Below, piece by piece: positions 7,549 through 19,259 of a DNA stretch of 64,000 bases. Position numbers and translations under genes: made by a program. How positions within the stretch are numbered: the first letter of the stretch is position 1; each line of letters opens with the position of its first letter. The stretch comes from Mycolicibacterium iranicum. Lineage in GTDB: Bacteria > Actinomycetota > Actinomycetes > Mycobacteriales > Mycobacteriaceae. The DNA lies in NCBI RefSeq assembly GCF_002101705.1, contig NZ_LQPC01000026.1:186001-250000 (forward strand). The letters are read 5' to 3'. A model generated the notes under the pieces. The model saw only the letters and a program-made list of their open reading frames with translations, did not search any database and was not told the origin of the DNA.

Positions 7549-8676
7549 TCAGGCTGCCTTGACGCCCCGGGTGCCGAGGACATCGTCGTAATGGCCGATG
7601 AGCTCATCGCAGATCACCGGCCACGTCCGGCCCAGCACGCTCTTGCGCGCCGCCACCGAGTAGCGACGCCGCTCGGCAACCAGGTGATTGACGGCTTCCG
7701 ACAGCCTGCCCTCGAATTCGTCGACCGGCAGTAGAAGACCGGTGCGGTAGGGCGCCACGAGATCGCGGGGTCCGCCGGCGTCGGGGGCGATGACCGGCAG
7801 CCCGGATGCCATCGCCTCCTGCACGGCCTGGCAGAACGTCTCGTGCTCACCTGCGTGCACGAACACATCCATGCTGGCGTAGGCGGCGGCGAGGGCTTCC
7901 CCGTAGAGTGCGCCGGTGAAAACTGCTCGGGGGAAGTCGGTTTCGAGCTTGGCGCGGTCGACGCCGTCGCCGACGATCACCACCTGCACATCGTCGCGGG
8001 CGTGCAGCGGGGCGAGCCGCTCGACGTGCTTCTCGGGTGCGAGCCTGCCGACGAACCCGACAATCGGCTTGCCGGCGGGAGACCAGGACCGCCGCAGCCG
8101 GTCATCTCGCGCCGACGGTGCGAAACCCGTCACGTCGACGCCGCGACCCCACTTGTAGACCCGCGGGATTCGATGTGCGACAAGATCTTCCATCGCTGCC
8201 GTGGACGGGGCGAGCGTCCTGTCGGCTTTGCTGTGCAGGCGCCGGGTCCAGGCCCACGACGCACGCGAGAGCGCACCGATGCCGTAGCTCTGGGCGAAAC
8301 CGGCGACGTCGGTCTGGAACACCGCCACCGTCGGGATGCCGAGGTGACGGGCCGCGTGCACACCGCCCCACCCGAGCAGCGCCGGCGACGCCAGGTGGAC
8401 GACGTCGGGGTCGAAACCACGCAGGACACCGACCATCCGGGGACGTGGGACACCCAGCGGAAGCGATGTGACCTTCGGAAACATCATCGACGGGACCCGG
8501 TGGATGCGGACTCCGTCGTGCAGCTTGTCGGCGGGCGGCTCACCCCGGGGGGTGTCGGGGGCGATGACGATGACCTCGTGACCCGTGCGACGCAAGTGCT
8601 CGATGACCCGAAGCACCGAGTTGGTGACACCGTTGACATTCGGGAGGAACGATTCTGCGACGATTGCAACGCGCAC
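7549..8676 (-). CDS. mgtA: GDP-mannose-dependent alpha-mannosyltransferase MgtA
   Basis: A 375-residue GT-B glycosyltransferase of family 4, orthologous in context and sequence to Rv0557 (MgtA, formerly PimB), which mannosylates a glucuronosyl diacylglycerol acceptor. The N-terminus has the acceptor-side glycine loop ([12 protein letters not shown]). The C-terminal donor domain has [13 protein letters not shown] and the EX7E-type element in [19 protein letters not shown]. It acts at the inner face of the membrane. Neighbouring menD and the DUF3592 gene keep the M. tuberculosis order. Confidence 0.87.
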   Translation of the reverse strand: MRVAIVAESFLPNVNGVTNSVLRVIEHLRRTGHEVIVIAPDTPRGEPPADKLHDGVRIHRVPSMMFPKVTSLPLGVPRPRMVGVLRGFDPDVVHLASPALLGWGGVHAARHLGIPTVAVFQTDVAGFAQSYGIGALSRASWAWTRRLHSKADRTLAPSTAAMEDLVAHRIPRVYKWGRGVDVTGFAPSARDDRLRRSWSPAGKPIVGFVGRLAPEKHVERLAPLHARDDVQVVIVGDGVDRAKLETDFPRAVFTGALYGEALAAAYASMDVFVHAGEHETFCQAVQEAMASGLPVIAPDAGGPRDLVAPYRTGLLLPVDEFEGRLSEAVNHLVAERRRYSVAARKSVLGRTWPVICDELIGHYDDVLGTRGVKAA

Positions 8677-8810
8677 ACCGCGACAGTGACATCGTCACCT
8701 GTCCCGAAGGTTGCGCACAGGGATATGTCACACGAATTGCGGGTGCGGCACGACCCGCGGTTCACCGCGAAAAACATGCTTGGCGGCGTCATCGCGGCCA
8801 GGATGGGTGC

Positions 8811-9474
8811 ATGCGTCTGTTTCGCCCGCTGATCGTGATCTCGGCGCTCGTGCTGCTGGTGCCCGCCGCCGGGTGCTCCAAACAGGTCACCGGCGTGCCC
8901 CAGACGTCGTCGGAGACGGCGCCGCTGGCCGTGTCCGAGGACGGGTTCGGCATCGTCGTCGGGTATGACGACGCCCCCGCCAAGATCGAGATATACACCG
9001 AGCCGCAGTGCAGCCACTGCGCGGATCTGCAGCGGGATTTCGGCGATCAGCTCGCCTACAACATCACGGTGGGCACCGTGCAGGTCACCTACCGACCGCT
9101 GACATTCCTCGACGACGAAGACGACGGGTACTCGGCCGTCGTCGCCAACGCACTGTTCCTGGCCACTGAAGCCGTCGACAACTCGGCGGCCACGGGCACA
9201 CAATTCCAGCGTTTCGTCGAGGAGCTGTGGTTCAACCAGGACCCCGGCGGTGAACCGTTCTCCGGTGACGAACTGCGCGACATGGCGGGCTCGGCCGGGC
9301 TTCCCGATCTGGTCGCCAACAACGTCGCGGACGACAAAGAGGGCGTCGACGTCCTCGACATGGAGGACACCAACTTCGGCCTGCTCTACGACATCGACCC
9401 CGTCGACACCGGCACGCCGACCGTCTACGACCTGAGTGCCGGAGAGAAGCTCGACATCTTCGACGAGAACTGGC

Positions 9475-9497
<23 letters not shown>
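8811..9497 (+). CDS. DsbA-like thioredoxin-fold lipoprotein
   Basis: A 228-residue exported protein. The signal peptide ends in the lipobox VPAAGC (Cys22), so it should be lipid-anchored on the outer face of the membrane. The redox-active C67-S-H-C70 starts a DsbA/thioredoxin fold, and GTPTV near the C-terminus supplies the cis-Pro loop. It probably oxidises or isomerises disulfides in exported proteins. The ATG at 8811 gives a standard signal peptide. It ends 23 bp inside the convergent DUF3592 gene and interrupts the mgtA/DUF3592/menD order known from M. tuberculosis. Confidence 0.82.
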
Positions 9498-12433
<2,936 letters not shown>

Positions 12434-12478
12434 CCCGAAGACGCTACTTCCTTGCGAATCGGGCGCGCTTACGCACCC

Positions 12479-12509
12479 TGAGCGTCGTTTTGCGCGCCGG
12501 ATTCACGCT
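12479..12509. repeat. Direct repeat R1 flanking the AbiEi/DUF559 gene
   Basis: TGAGCGTCGTTTTGCGCG followed by CCGGATTCACGCT. A nearly identical copy lies at 13417-13445 on the other side of the gene. Both copies have short inverted ends (AGCG/CGCT). Confidence 0.5.
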
Positions 12510-12548
12510 GAGCGGAACCGAACGCGCGCGGGCTGCGTCCGATCAGAC

Positions 12549-13409
12549 ATGCTCGCCGAATACCTGCGCCGCCACGACGGCGTCATCACCCTCGCCCAGG
12601 CGCGGGACGCAGGCCTCAGCACCCGCGCGATACAGCGACGAGTGGAATCGGGCCGCTGGCGCCGTTGTGCGCGCGGTGTCTACTTCGTCGACGACAGACC
12701 TTTCACCGACGCCGCTCGGATACGGGCAACGGTGTGGGGATACGGCCGACATGCCGCTGCAAGCGGACTCACGGCGGGATGGTGGCATCACTTGACTCGC
12801 TTCGCACCCGAGCGCATCGAGGTGACAGTCCCGCGCGACAGTCACGGCCGCCGCCACGACAGAAGTCGCCTACGGCGCAGGAACCTCGACCCTTGCGACG
12901 TCGTCGAAGTCAATGGACTGCGGGTGACGGCACTCCCGTTGACCGTGGTCGAGGCCGCGGTGCAGTTCGGCGGAGGCGCCAAGTTGATGGACTCCGCCCT
13001 GCAACGCCATGTCGACCTGTTGAGCTTGTGGCGGACGCATCTGCGCAACAAGGGCCGCACCGGTGCGCCGCGCGCCCGGCGCCTGCTGCAGGCCGCCGAC
13101 GACGGTGCGCGGTCCGAGGCTGAGCGCCGATTGCTCAAAATCCTGCGCGATGCGCGAATCACTGGATGGAAAGCCAACTATCGGGTCGGTGGCTATCGCG
13201 TCGACGTGGGTTTCCCTGTGCAGAAGGTGGCCATCGAGGTCGACGGGTTCGCGTTCCACAGCGGCGCCGAAGAGTTTCAGGTCGATCGCACGCGACAGAA
13301 CGACATCGTCATGATGCGCTGGACCGTGCTGCGTTTCACCTGGCTCGACCTCGTCGAATATCCCGAGCGAGTTCTCGCCGTGATCCGCGCGGCGATTACG
13401 GCGCGCTGA
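12549..13409 (+). CDS. AbiEi-like winged-helix / DUF559 nuclease-fold protein
   Basis: A 286-residue protein. Residues about 8-48 (GVITLAQARDAGLSTRAIQ, then RCARGVYFV) match the N-terminal winged helix of the type IV toxin-antitoxin AbiEi antitoxin family. Residues about 215-280 (VDVGFPVQKVAIEVDGFAFH, then VLRFTW) match DUF559, a Vsr/PD-(D/E)XK-like fold with the expected Asp, Glu and Asp. Mycobacteria carry many such proteins of unproven role. No AbiEii-like toxin gene is next to it. The ATG at 12549 was chosen because the frame upstream has no family similarity. Its last 14 bp overlap the convergent PfpI gene. Confidence 0.75.
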   Translation: MLAEYLRRHDGVITLAQARDAGLSTRAIQRRVESGRWRRCARGVYFVDDRPFTDAARIRATVWGYGRHAAASGLTAGWWHHLTRFAPERIEVTVPRDSHGRRHDRSRLRRRNLDPCDVVEVNGLRVTALPLTVVEAAVQFGGGAKLMDSALQRHVDLLSLWRTHLRNKGRTGAPRARRLLQAADDGARSEAERRLLKILRDARITGWKANYRVGGYRVDVGFPVQKVAIEVDGFAFHSGAEEFQVDRTRQNDIVMMRWTVLRFTWLDLVEYPERVLAVIRAAITAR

Positions 13410-14136
13410 GCGACGGTGAGCGTCGTTTTCCGCGCCGAATTCGCTTGAGGGCGGCATCCCAAAGCAAGCCCGTCGAGGCGGCCAGCGCGGCCGGTTTGAC
13501 CATCTCCTTGCCCATCATCGCCGTGGCCAGGGCCTTGGTAGACGCCGACGCCTTCGACATGTGCCCGGAGTCGAACGGCGGCTGCGGGTCGTACTCCATC
13601 GACAGCTGAATCGCCTTGGCCTTGGCCTCACCACCGATGCGACCCGCCAGCCACAGCCCCAGGTCGATGCCCGCCGACACCCCGGCCGCCGTCACGGTCT
13701 TGTCGTCGGCCTCGACGATGCGCTGATCGCCGACCGGCTGCGCGCCAAGGGTCTTGAGCACCGGCAGCGCCGCCCAGTGCGACGTCGCACGCTTGCCCTC
13801 GAGCACACCCGCCGCGGCCAGGATCACCGAGCCCGAGCACACCGACGTCGTCCACGTCGACGTCTCGTGCGCGCGGCGCACCCAGTCGAGCACCTTCTCG
13901 TCGCGGGCGTGCTCCAGGGTGGCGAAGCCACCGGGAATCAGGATGAGGTCCGGCGATGGGGTTTCGTCGAACGAGTGCGTGGCCCCGACGAGCAGCACGT
14001 GCGAGTCCGCGGCGATCGGGCCGGGTTCGTGCCAGACGAACCGCACCTCGGTGTCGGGCAGCCAGCGCAGACTTTCATACGGCCCGATGAAGTCCAGCGC
14101 CGTGAAACCCGGGTAGAGCATGATGGCGACCTGCAT
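13396..14136 (-). CDS. DJ-1/PfpI family protein
   Basis: A 246-residue class I glutamine-amidotransferase-like protein. The nucleophile-elbow Cys100 in SVCSGSVILAAAG, the ILIPGG loop at about 65-70 and N-terminal VAIMLYPGFTALDFIGPYE are typical of the GlxA/isonitrile-hydratase-like branch. A strong AAGGAGA lies just upstream of the ATG at 14136. It begins 17 nt after the GlxA-type regulator stop, so the two form an operon. The C-terminal basic tail (about 25 residues) contains repeat R2, so part of the tail may have been acquired by insertion. Confidence 0.82.
   Translation of the reverse strand: MQVAIMLYPGFTALDFIGPYESLRWLPDTEVRFVWHEPGPIAADSHVLLVGATHSFDETPSPDLILIPGGFATLEHARDEKVLDWVRRAHETSTWTTSVCSGSVILAAAGVLEGKRATSHWAALPVLKTLGAQPVGDQRIVEADDKTVTAAGVSAGIDLGLWLAGRIGGEAKAKAIQLSMEYDPQPPFDSGHMSKASASTKALATAMMGKEMVKPAALAASTGLLWDAALKRIRRGKRRSPSLSAP
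13417..13445. repeat. Direct repeat R2 flanking the AbiEi/DUF559 gene
   Basis: TGAGCGTCGTTTTCCGCG followed by CCGAATTCGCT, matching R1 except for two substitutions and a two-base gap. It lies within the 3' end of the PfpI-family gene. Confidence 0.5.
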
Positions 14137-14153
14137 GGTGAATCTCCTTTTTG

Positions 14154-15116
14154 TCAGGCGAATGTCTTGCGGTACTGGTCCGGTGAGACGCCGAACCGGC
14201 GGACGAAGTTGCGGCGCAACGTCTCCGCGGAGCCGAACCCGCAGCGCGCGGCGATCACCGTGACGGTGTCGTCGGTCTCCTCGAGCTGGCGGCGCGCCGC
14301 TTCGGTGCGGACGCGCTCGACGTAAGCGCCGGGCGCCTCCCCGACCTCGTCGGTGAAGACGCGCGTGAAATGACGTGGGCTCATCGCGGCGCGGCGCGCC
14401 AATTCGGGGATGCTGTGTGCGCCAACGGGTTCGGACTCGATGGCCTCCTGCACGTCCCGGATCGGGGTGCGGCGAGCGCGCGGCATCCACACCGGCGCCG
14501 CGAACTGCGTCTGACCGCCGGGCCTGCGCAGATACAGCACGAGGTAGCGGGCGACGGTCTGGGCGACCTCGGTGCCGTGGTCGTCTTCGACGAGTGCCAA
14601 CGCCAGGTCGATACCGGCGGTGACACCTGCCGCGGTCCAGACTTTCTCGGAACTGCGGACGAAGATCGGGTCAGGATCGAATGTCACGGCAGGGAACTCG
14701 GCGGCGATCTGGTCGACGAAAGCCCAGTGAGTGGTGGCGACACAGCCGTCGAGCAGTCCGGCCTGCGCCGCCAGCACCGCACCGCTGCACACGCTGACCA
14801 CCCGTCGGGCCCGCGGGGCGACGGCGGCGATCCACTCGATGAGCACATCGTCTTTGCGGGCCATTTCGGTGCCGAAACCCCCGGGCAGCACGACGGTGTC
14901 GATCTCGTTGTCGGGATCGGGCAGCGGTTCGGCGACGAAAGTCAGACCGGTTCCGGTGCTGACCGGCTGCCCGTCCACGGACACCACCCGTACCCCGTAG
15001 CCGTCGCCACCCCGGCCGGACAGGTACAGCGTTGCTCCGGTGAACACCTCGAACGGCCCGACCATGTCGAGGGCCTGCACGCCCGCGAAGCCGGCGATGA
15101 GCACCGTGCGCTCCAT
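14154..15116 (-). CDS. GlxA-type AraC family transcriptional regulator
   Basis: A 320-residue regulator. The N-terminal DJ-1/PfpI-like sensor domain (VLIAGFAGVQALDMVGPFEV; Cys in VVSVCSGAV) is followed by two C-terminal AraC helix-turn-helix motifs (IPELARRAAMSPRHFTRVF and VIAARCGFGSAETLRRNF). It probably activates the PfpI-family gene 17 nt downstream. The start at 15116 is the conserved MERTVLIAGF; the frame extends upstream without similarity. Confidence 0.88.
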   Translation of the reverse strand: MERTVLIAGFAGVQALDMVGPFEVFTGATLYLSGRGGDGYGVRVVSVDGQPVSTGTGLTFVAEPLPDPDNEIDTVVLPGGFGTEMARKDDVLIEWIAAVAPRARRVVSVCSGAVLAAQAGLLDGCVATTHWAFVDQIAAEFPAVTFDPDPIFVRSSEKVWTAAGVTAGIDLALALVEDDHGTEVAQTVARYLVLYLRRPGGQTQFAAPVWMPRARRTPIRDVQEAIESEPVGAHSIPELARRAAMSPRHFTRVFTDEVGEAPGAYVERVRTEAARRQLEETDDTVTVIAARCGFGSAETLRRNFVRRFGVSPDQYRKTFA

Positions 15117-15169
15117 GCACTCAGTGTTGGGGACCGCCCCGATGGCGTCTAGGCCATGCAGCCCACAAA

Positions 15170-16126
15170 TCAGGACATCAGCGGAAAGCAGGCTCGGACG
15201 CGGTCGACCCACCACTGCCTGCGGTCTGCCGTGGCCGCCAACGCAGCCAGCCGAGCCGGGTCAGGTGTGACCGCCTCCGCAGGTAGGCAGCCGTCGACCG
15301 CGGCCATCGGGGCAGCGACGTCCTCGACGAACAGGCTGCCGGTCCCGAGGCCGCAGGCATGCTCGAGCGTGGGCAGGCACCCCGCGGCGACCAACCCCGC
15401 CCCGATGCCGACCGCGGTGTCGAGAGCGCTGGACACCACGACGGGGATGTCGATGCGTGCGGCGATGTCGAGCATCGCGTGCACGCCGCCGAGCGGGGCG
15501 ACCTTGAGTACAGCGATGTCGGCGGCACCGGAGCGCACGACGTGAAGAGGATCCTCGGCCTTGCGGATGCTTTCGTCGGCCGCGACGGGTACGTCGATGC
15601 GCCGACGTAGCTGCGCCAGTTCGGCGACGGTGCGGCACGGCTGCTCGAGGTATTCGAGGGGTCCGTCGGTGGTCAGGGCGCGCGCGGCGGCGACCGCTTC
15701 CTCGACGGTCCAGCCACCGTTCGCGTCGACGCGGACCGTGAGTCCGGCGGCCCGGATGGCGCTGACGCGTGCGACGTCGTCGGCCAGCGTCTGCCCAGGC
15801 TCGGCGACCTTCACCTTGGCCGTCCGCGCACCGGGGAATCGCGCGAGTACGCCGGGGACATCCTCGGCGGCGACGGCTGGGACGGTGGCGTTTATCGGGA
15901 TGTGAGTGCGGCGCACGGCGGGCAGTGCACGGTAAGCCGCCGAAATGCCCGACGCGAGCCAGTGCGCGGCTTCCGGCGGTTCGTACTCGACGAATGCGCC
16001 GAACTCGCCCCACCCGACCGGACCTTCGATCAGCGCCACTTCGCGGGTGGTGATGCCGCGGAACCGGACCCGCATCGGTAGCGCGACGACATGCAGCCGT
16101 TCGAGGATGTCGGCGAGTTCGACCAC
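15170..16126 (-). CDS. menC: MenC, o-succinylbenzoate synthase
   Basis: A 318-residue enolase-superfamily enzyme that dehydrates SHCHC to o-succinylbenzoate. The catalytic Lys pair is K104/K106 (AKVKVAEP), the metal ligands are D134 (VRVDANGG), E161 (YLEQP) and D184 (AADES), and the second acid/base Lys is K208 (AVLKVAPLGG). All key residues are present and the length matches the actinobacterial family. In M. tuberculosis it lies next to bpoC; here three genes separate them. Confidence 0.95.
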   Translation of the reverse strand: MVELADILERLHVVALPMRVRFRGITTREVALIEGPVGWGEFGAFVEYEPPEAAHWLASGISAAYRALPAVRRTHIPINATVPAVAAEDVPGVLARFPGARTAKVKVAEPGQTLADDVARVSAIRAAGLTVRVDANGGWTVEEAVAAARALTTDGPLEYLEQPCRTVAELAQLRRRIDVPVAADESIRKAEDPLHVVRSGAADIAVLKVAPLGGVHAMLDIAARIDIPVVVSSALDTAVGIGAGLVAAGCLPTLEHACGLGTGSLFVEDVAAPMAAVDGCLPAEAVTPDPARLAALAATADRRQWWVDRVRACFPLMS

Positions 16127-16140
16127 GCCACCATCGTGCG

Positions 16141-16485
16141 TCAGTGCGGCGCGATATGGCGCTGCGGGGCCTTCGGAAGCACCTTTAGGCCGGCGACTGC
16201 GGCGATGATCCCGGTCAGGAACACGGCCTTACCCAGCGTCGCCCCTTCGTCTCCGCTGAGCATCGCGTAGCCCACGGTCAGTGCGGCGCCCAGACCCGTC
16301 CACACCGCGTACGCCGTGCCCATCGAGATGTGCTTGGCAGCCCAGCCGAGTCCGGCCATGCTGCCCAGCAACGCGACGACGAATACACCGGTGGCAACGG
16401 GCGCAGTGAAGCCTTCTGCTTTGCCGAGCGCCGTGGCCCACACCGCTTCGAGGACCGCGCTGACAATCAGGACGATCCACGCCAT
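16141..16485 (-). CDS. SMR-family transporter subunit (second gene of pair)
   Basis: A 114-residue small-multidrug-resistance protein with four transmembrane helices. Glu13 (VLEAVWA), the essential proton/substrate-coupling residue, is present, and HISMGTAYAVWTGLGA marks the Gdx-type loop. The gene starts 2 nt after the stop of the first SMR gene, so the proteins probably form a heterodimeric exporter. An upstream guanidine-III riboswitch suggests that it exports guanidinium or substituted guanidines. Confidence 0.85.
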   Translation of the reverse strand: MAWIVLIVSAVLEAVWATALGKAEGFTAPVATGVFVVALLGSMAGLGWAAKHISMGTAYAVWTGLGAALTVGYAMLSGDEGATLGKAVFLTGIIAAVAGLKVLPKAPQRHIAPH

Positions 16486-16487
16486 GG

Positions 16488-16802
16488 TCAGCTCACCGCC
16501 TTCAGTCCGACGACGCTGCCGACCAACAGGCAGAGCAGCAAAACCCTTGCCGTGGAGGCGGCTTCCTTCTTGGTGACGATCGCCCAGACAACGGTGAGGG
16601 TTGCGCCGATACCCACCCACACGGCGTAGGCAGTCCCCGCGGGAAGGGAGGTCATCGAGTACGCCAACCCCGCCAAGCTGGCGGGCATCGCAAGGGCGAA
16701 CGCGAGGGTGGGCCGCCACCGCTTGAAGTGGTCCGACATTCCAAGTGCTGTCGCCCAGACCGCCTCGAGGAAGCCGCTGAGGACGAGAACGAGCCACGCC
16801 AC
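16488..16802 (-). CDS. SMR-family transporter subunit (first gene of pair, Gdx-like)
   Basis: A 104-residue SMR protein with four transmembrane helices, Glu13 in FLEAVWA and SLPAGTAYAVWVGIGA, the pattern of guanidinium exporters (Gdx/SugE). The start is a GTG at 16802 preceded at good spacing by AGGAGG. Its 5' leader is a guanidine-III riboswitch whose 3' edge can pair with the start codon. The function as a guanidinium exporter follows from family plus riboswitch; the actual substrate range is not proven here. Confidence 0.87.
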   Translation of the reverse strand: MAWLVLVLSGFLEAVWATALGMSDHFKRWRPTLAFALAMPASLAGLAYSMTSLPAGTAYAVWVGIGATLTVVWAIVTKKEAASTARVLLLCLLVGSVVGLKAVS

Positions 16803-16829
16803 AAGACCCTCCTACGAGTCAGTCTTGTC
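16801..16829 (-). promoter_or_regulatory. Riboswitch expression platform: start-codon-sequestering hairpin
   Basis: On the minus strand ACAAGAC (16829-16823) can pair with GTCTTGT (16807-16801), a 7-bp stem that includes the first two bases of the GTG start, with AGGAGG in the loop. ACAAGAC is also conserved aptamer sequence. Folding of the ligand-bound aptamer should therefore prevent this hairpin and expose the start, making it a translational on-switch. Confidence 0.6.
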
Positions 16830-16856
16830 TGTGCGGGTACTGCTCCCTCGTCCGCC
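16816..16856 (-). ncRNA. Guanidine-III (ykkC-III) riboswitch aptamer
   Basis: Read on the minus strand, the leader contains GGACGAGG, then GTACCCG, then ACAAGAC in the order and spacing of the guanidine-III class. The H-type pseudoknot is supported: P1 pairs GCGG (16855-16852) with CCGC (16836-16833), and P2 pairs GAGCAGT (16845-16839) with ACTG-A-CTC (16823-16816). The paired bases differ from the Thermobifida structure I remember, but pairing is kept. It lies immediately upstream of the SMR pair. The identification rests on consensus recall, not a covariance-model search. Confidence 0.85.
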
Positions 16857-17022
16857 GGCACCCGGATCAGGTGCCACACCAGCCACGTTACACAAGAGTT
16901 TCAGGATGGTCATGTCCCTGAAACAGATGGTGACGAGAGTCTCCGGCGGCGCGCAGCCATCCATGGGATCGGCAGCTCCGAAGACCTTCTGACAGGGGCT
17001 GTTGCAGGACAGGAGTGCGCAC

Positions 17023-17637
17023 ATGAATCGCTTCGTGAAACTCGGGGCGCAGGTCGCAGAGTCGGTGGTGTCGGTCGCCGGGATACGCACGGTGGAGGAA
17101 CCGCACTTCATCGGACGTCCGCTGACCGACGATGTCGAGATACGCGAGTACGGGTCGCGAATCGCCGCCGAGACCACCGTCACCGGCGACAAGGACGCCG
17201 CGCTCAATGCGGGATTTCGTCGGCTTGCGTCCTACATCTTCGGCGCCAACAACCGCAAGGCCGAAGTGGCCATGACCGCACCGGTCTCGCAGCAGCGCAG
17301 TGAATCCATCGCCATGACCGCGCCCGTGGCACAAACGGGTAGCGCAGCGCAGGGTTGGACCGTCCGCTTCTTCATGCCGTCGAAATGGTCGATGGAGACC
17401 CTCCCCCAACCCGACGACCCGGATGTGCGACTGGTCGCGGTGCCCCGCGAGACCTTCGCAGTCCTTCGATTCAGCGGTGACCGGAGCCCCAAGGCAGTCT
17501 CCGAGAAAACTGACCAGTTGCTCAGAACCCTGCGCGACAACGGTATCGAGCCGCGCGGAGAGGCCGTGGCGTGGTTCTACGACCCGCCATGGACCCTGCC
17601 GTTCCGGCGGCGCAACGAGGTTGCCGTCGCGCTCTGA
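17023..17637 (+). CDS. SOUL family haem-binding protein
   Basis: A 204-residue SOUL/HBP-like protein. The family features VEIREYGSRIAAETTV (near residue 47), the repeated AMTAPV motif (VAMTAPVSQQ and IAMTAPVAQ) and the C-terminal YDPPWTLPFRRRNEV are all present. It probably binds haem or another tetrapyrrole. The ATG at 17023 has AGGAG 7 nt upstream; a TTG seven codons earlier is less likely. It is divergent from the riboswitch-controlled SMR pair. Confidence 0.88.
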   Translation: MNRFVKLGAQVAESVVSVAGIRTVEEPHFIGRPLTDDVEIREYGSRIAAETTVTGDKDAALNAGFRRLASYIFGANNRKAEVAMTAPVSQQRSESIAMTAPVAQTGSAAQGWTVRFFMPSKWSMETLPQPDDPDVRLVAVPRETFAVLRFSGDRSPKAVSEKTDQLLRTLRDNGIEPRGEAVAWFYDPPWTLPFRRRNEVAVAL

Positions 17638-17639
17638 GG

Positions 17640-19202
17640 TCACACCGTCGCGCGGTCGCGACCCTCCCAATGCGGTTTGCGGAGTTCCTTTTTCAGGACC
17701 TTGCCGGTGGGGTTGCGCGGCAGTTCGTCGGTGATGTCGACCGACTTCGGGCACTTGTAGGCGGCGAGGCGCTCTCGCGCGAAGGCGATGAGTTCGGTTT
17801 CAGAGGTCTCGCCTTCGATCACCACGACGGCCTTGACGACTTCGCCCCACTTCTCGTCGGGGACACCGATGACGGCGACCTCGACGACGGCGTCGTGCTC
17901 GGCGAGCACCCGTTCCACCTCGATCGAGTAGATGTTCTCACCGCCCGAGATGATCATGTCCTTGAGCCGATCCTCGACGAAGATGTAACCGCCGTCGTCG
18001 ACCCGCCCGATGTCGCCGGTGCGGAACCAGCCGTCCTCGGTGATCGCCTCGGCGGTCGCTTCGGGCCTGTTGTGATAGCCCTTCATCAATTGCGGTGAAC
18101 GGAACCACAATTCGCCCTGTTCACCGGCGGGCACATCTTCGAGAGTGTCGGGGTCGACGACGCGGACCTCGGCGTTGGGGACGAGTGTGCCTGCGCTGGA
18201 GAGTCGCTCCTCCTTCCCCGGATCGCGGTGGGCCTCGGGGAGCAGATGGCTGATCACGCCGCACAATTCAGTCAGTCCATAGGCCTGCATGAAGTCGGTG
18301 TTCGGCCAGGCTTTCAGCGCGGCACGCAGCAACGGCAGCGGCATCGGCGACGCACCGTAGGCGAACGTCTTGAGCGACCCGAACAGCTTGACGGCATCCT
18401 CGCCGGCCTCCAGCACTTTGGCCAGCACCGCAGGCACGAGGAATGTTCTGTTGGCACCCTTGAGAATTGCCCCCGCGAGCGTCATCCCGTCGACGTCTCG
18501 CGTCATCACGCTCGGGAAGCCGTCGTGAATACCGAACTGCACGTAGGACGAGCCGCCGACGTGGAACAGCGGCATCGACACCATGTTCTTGTCGCCCTCG
18601 TCGAACTCGAAGCCTTCGTGCGCGTTGATGGTGTGGGCGATGATGTTGGCCTGCGTGAGCTCGACGCCCTTGGGGCGGCCGGTCGTTCCCGACGAGTACA
18701 TGATGATGCAGACGTCACTTGGGTCGACGTCGTCGGACCGGTCGACTGGTGTCGCGGCGTCCAGGATGGCCTCGTACTCGTCGTCGCCTTCGGGCTTGAC
18801 CGAGATGACGTGCTCGATGTGGGTGAGCTTGTCGCGGATCTTGTCGATCGAGGCCGTGAATTCGTCGCCTACGATGAGTAGCTTGGCGTCGGAGTCGTTG
18901 AGCACGTAGTCGAGCTCGTCTGCTGCCAACCGGAAATTGATGATCGCGGTCGCAGCACCTAGAGATGCGGCGGCAAATGTCAGCTCGACGCAGGCCGGGT
19001 GATTCTTGTCGAGAAAGGACACTACGTCCCCGCGTCCGATACCCCGTTCTTTGAGCGCGCCCGCGAGCCGTCGAACACGGTCGTTCCACTGCGACCAGGT
19101 CCAGGACCGGTCCAGATAGTCCATCGCCTCGCCGTCGGGCTTGGCGGAGGCCCAGTGGGCCAGTCGTTCGTCGAGGAAGCGGGGTGCGGGCAGATCGGCC
19201 AT
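17640..19202 (-). CDS. Acyl-CoA synthetase (FadD family)
   Basis: A 520-residue adenylate-forming ligase that activates a carboxylic acid as CoA thioester. The P-loop-like motif YSSGTTGRPKG is near residue 170, YGLTEL near 305, GWFRTGD near 400, the hinge DRLKDMIISGGENI near 420 and the catalytic Lys in NPTGKVLKKEL near the C-terminus. The substrate is unknown, but its place downstream of an mce operon and a TetR gene suggests a role in using the imported lipid. The upstream gap holds a repeated ATGTGA-TC-CAGTT motif. Confidence 0.87.
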   Translation of the reverse strand: MADLPAPRFLDERLAHWASAKPDGEAMDYLDRSWTWSQWNDRVRRLAGALKERGIGRGDVVSFLDKNHPACVELTFAAASLGAATAIINFRLAADELDYVLNDSDAKLLIVGDEFTASIDKIRDKLTHIEHVISVKPEGDDEYEAILDAATPVDRSDDVDPSDVCIIMYSSGTTGRPKGVELTQANIIAHTINAHEGFEFDEGDKNMVSMPLFHVGGSSYVQFGIHDGFPSVMTRDVDGMTLAGAILKGANRTFLVPAVLAKVLEAGEDAVKLFGSLKTFAYGASPMPLPLLRAALKAWPNTDFMQAYGLTELCGVISHLLPEAHRDPGKEERLSSAGTLVPNAEVRVVDPDTLEDVPAGEQGELWFRSPQLMKGYHNRPEATAEAITEDGWFRTGDIGRVDDGGYIFVEDRLKDMIISGGENIYSIEVERVLAEHDAVVEVAVIGVPDEKWGEVVKAVVVIEGETSETELIAFARERLAAYKCPKSVDITDELPRNPTGKVLKKELRKPHWEGRDRATV

Positions 19203-19259
19203 GGTCAGAAGCGTGCCACGCCGGTGCGCTGCGCTGACCGTATTCGCCCAATCTCAGCT

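Noticed and set aside
8686..8698. GTGAC-ATC-GTCAC inverted repeat upstream of mgtA
   Set aside because: The arms are only 5 bp and occur easily by chance at this base composition; no regulator is nearby.
13396..14490. Longer 364-residue start for the PfpI-family protein
   Set aside because: The extra N-terminus shadows the AraC-type gene; the ATG at 14136 has a strong ribosome binding site and the family start.
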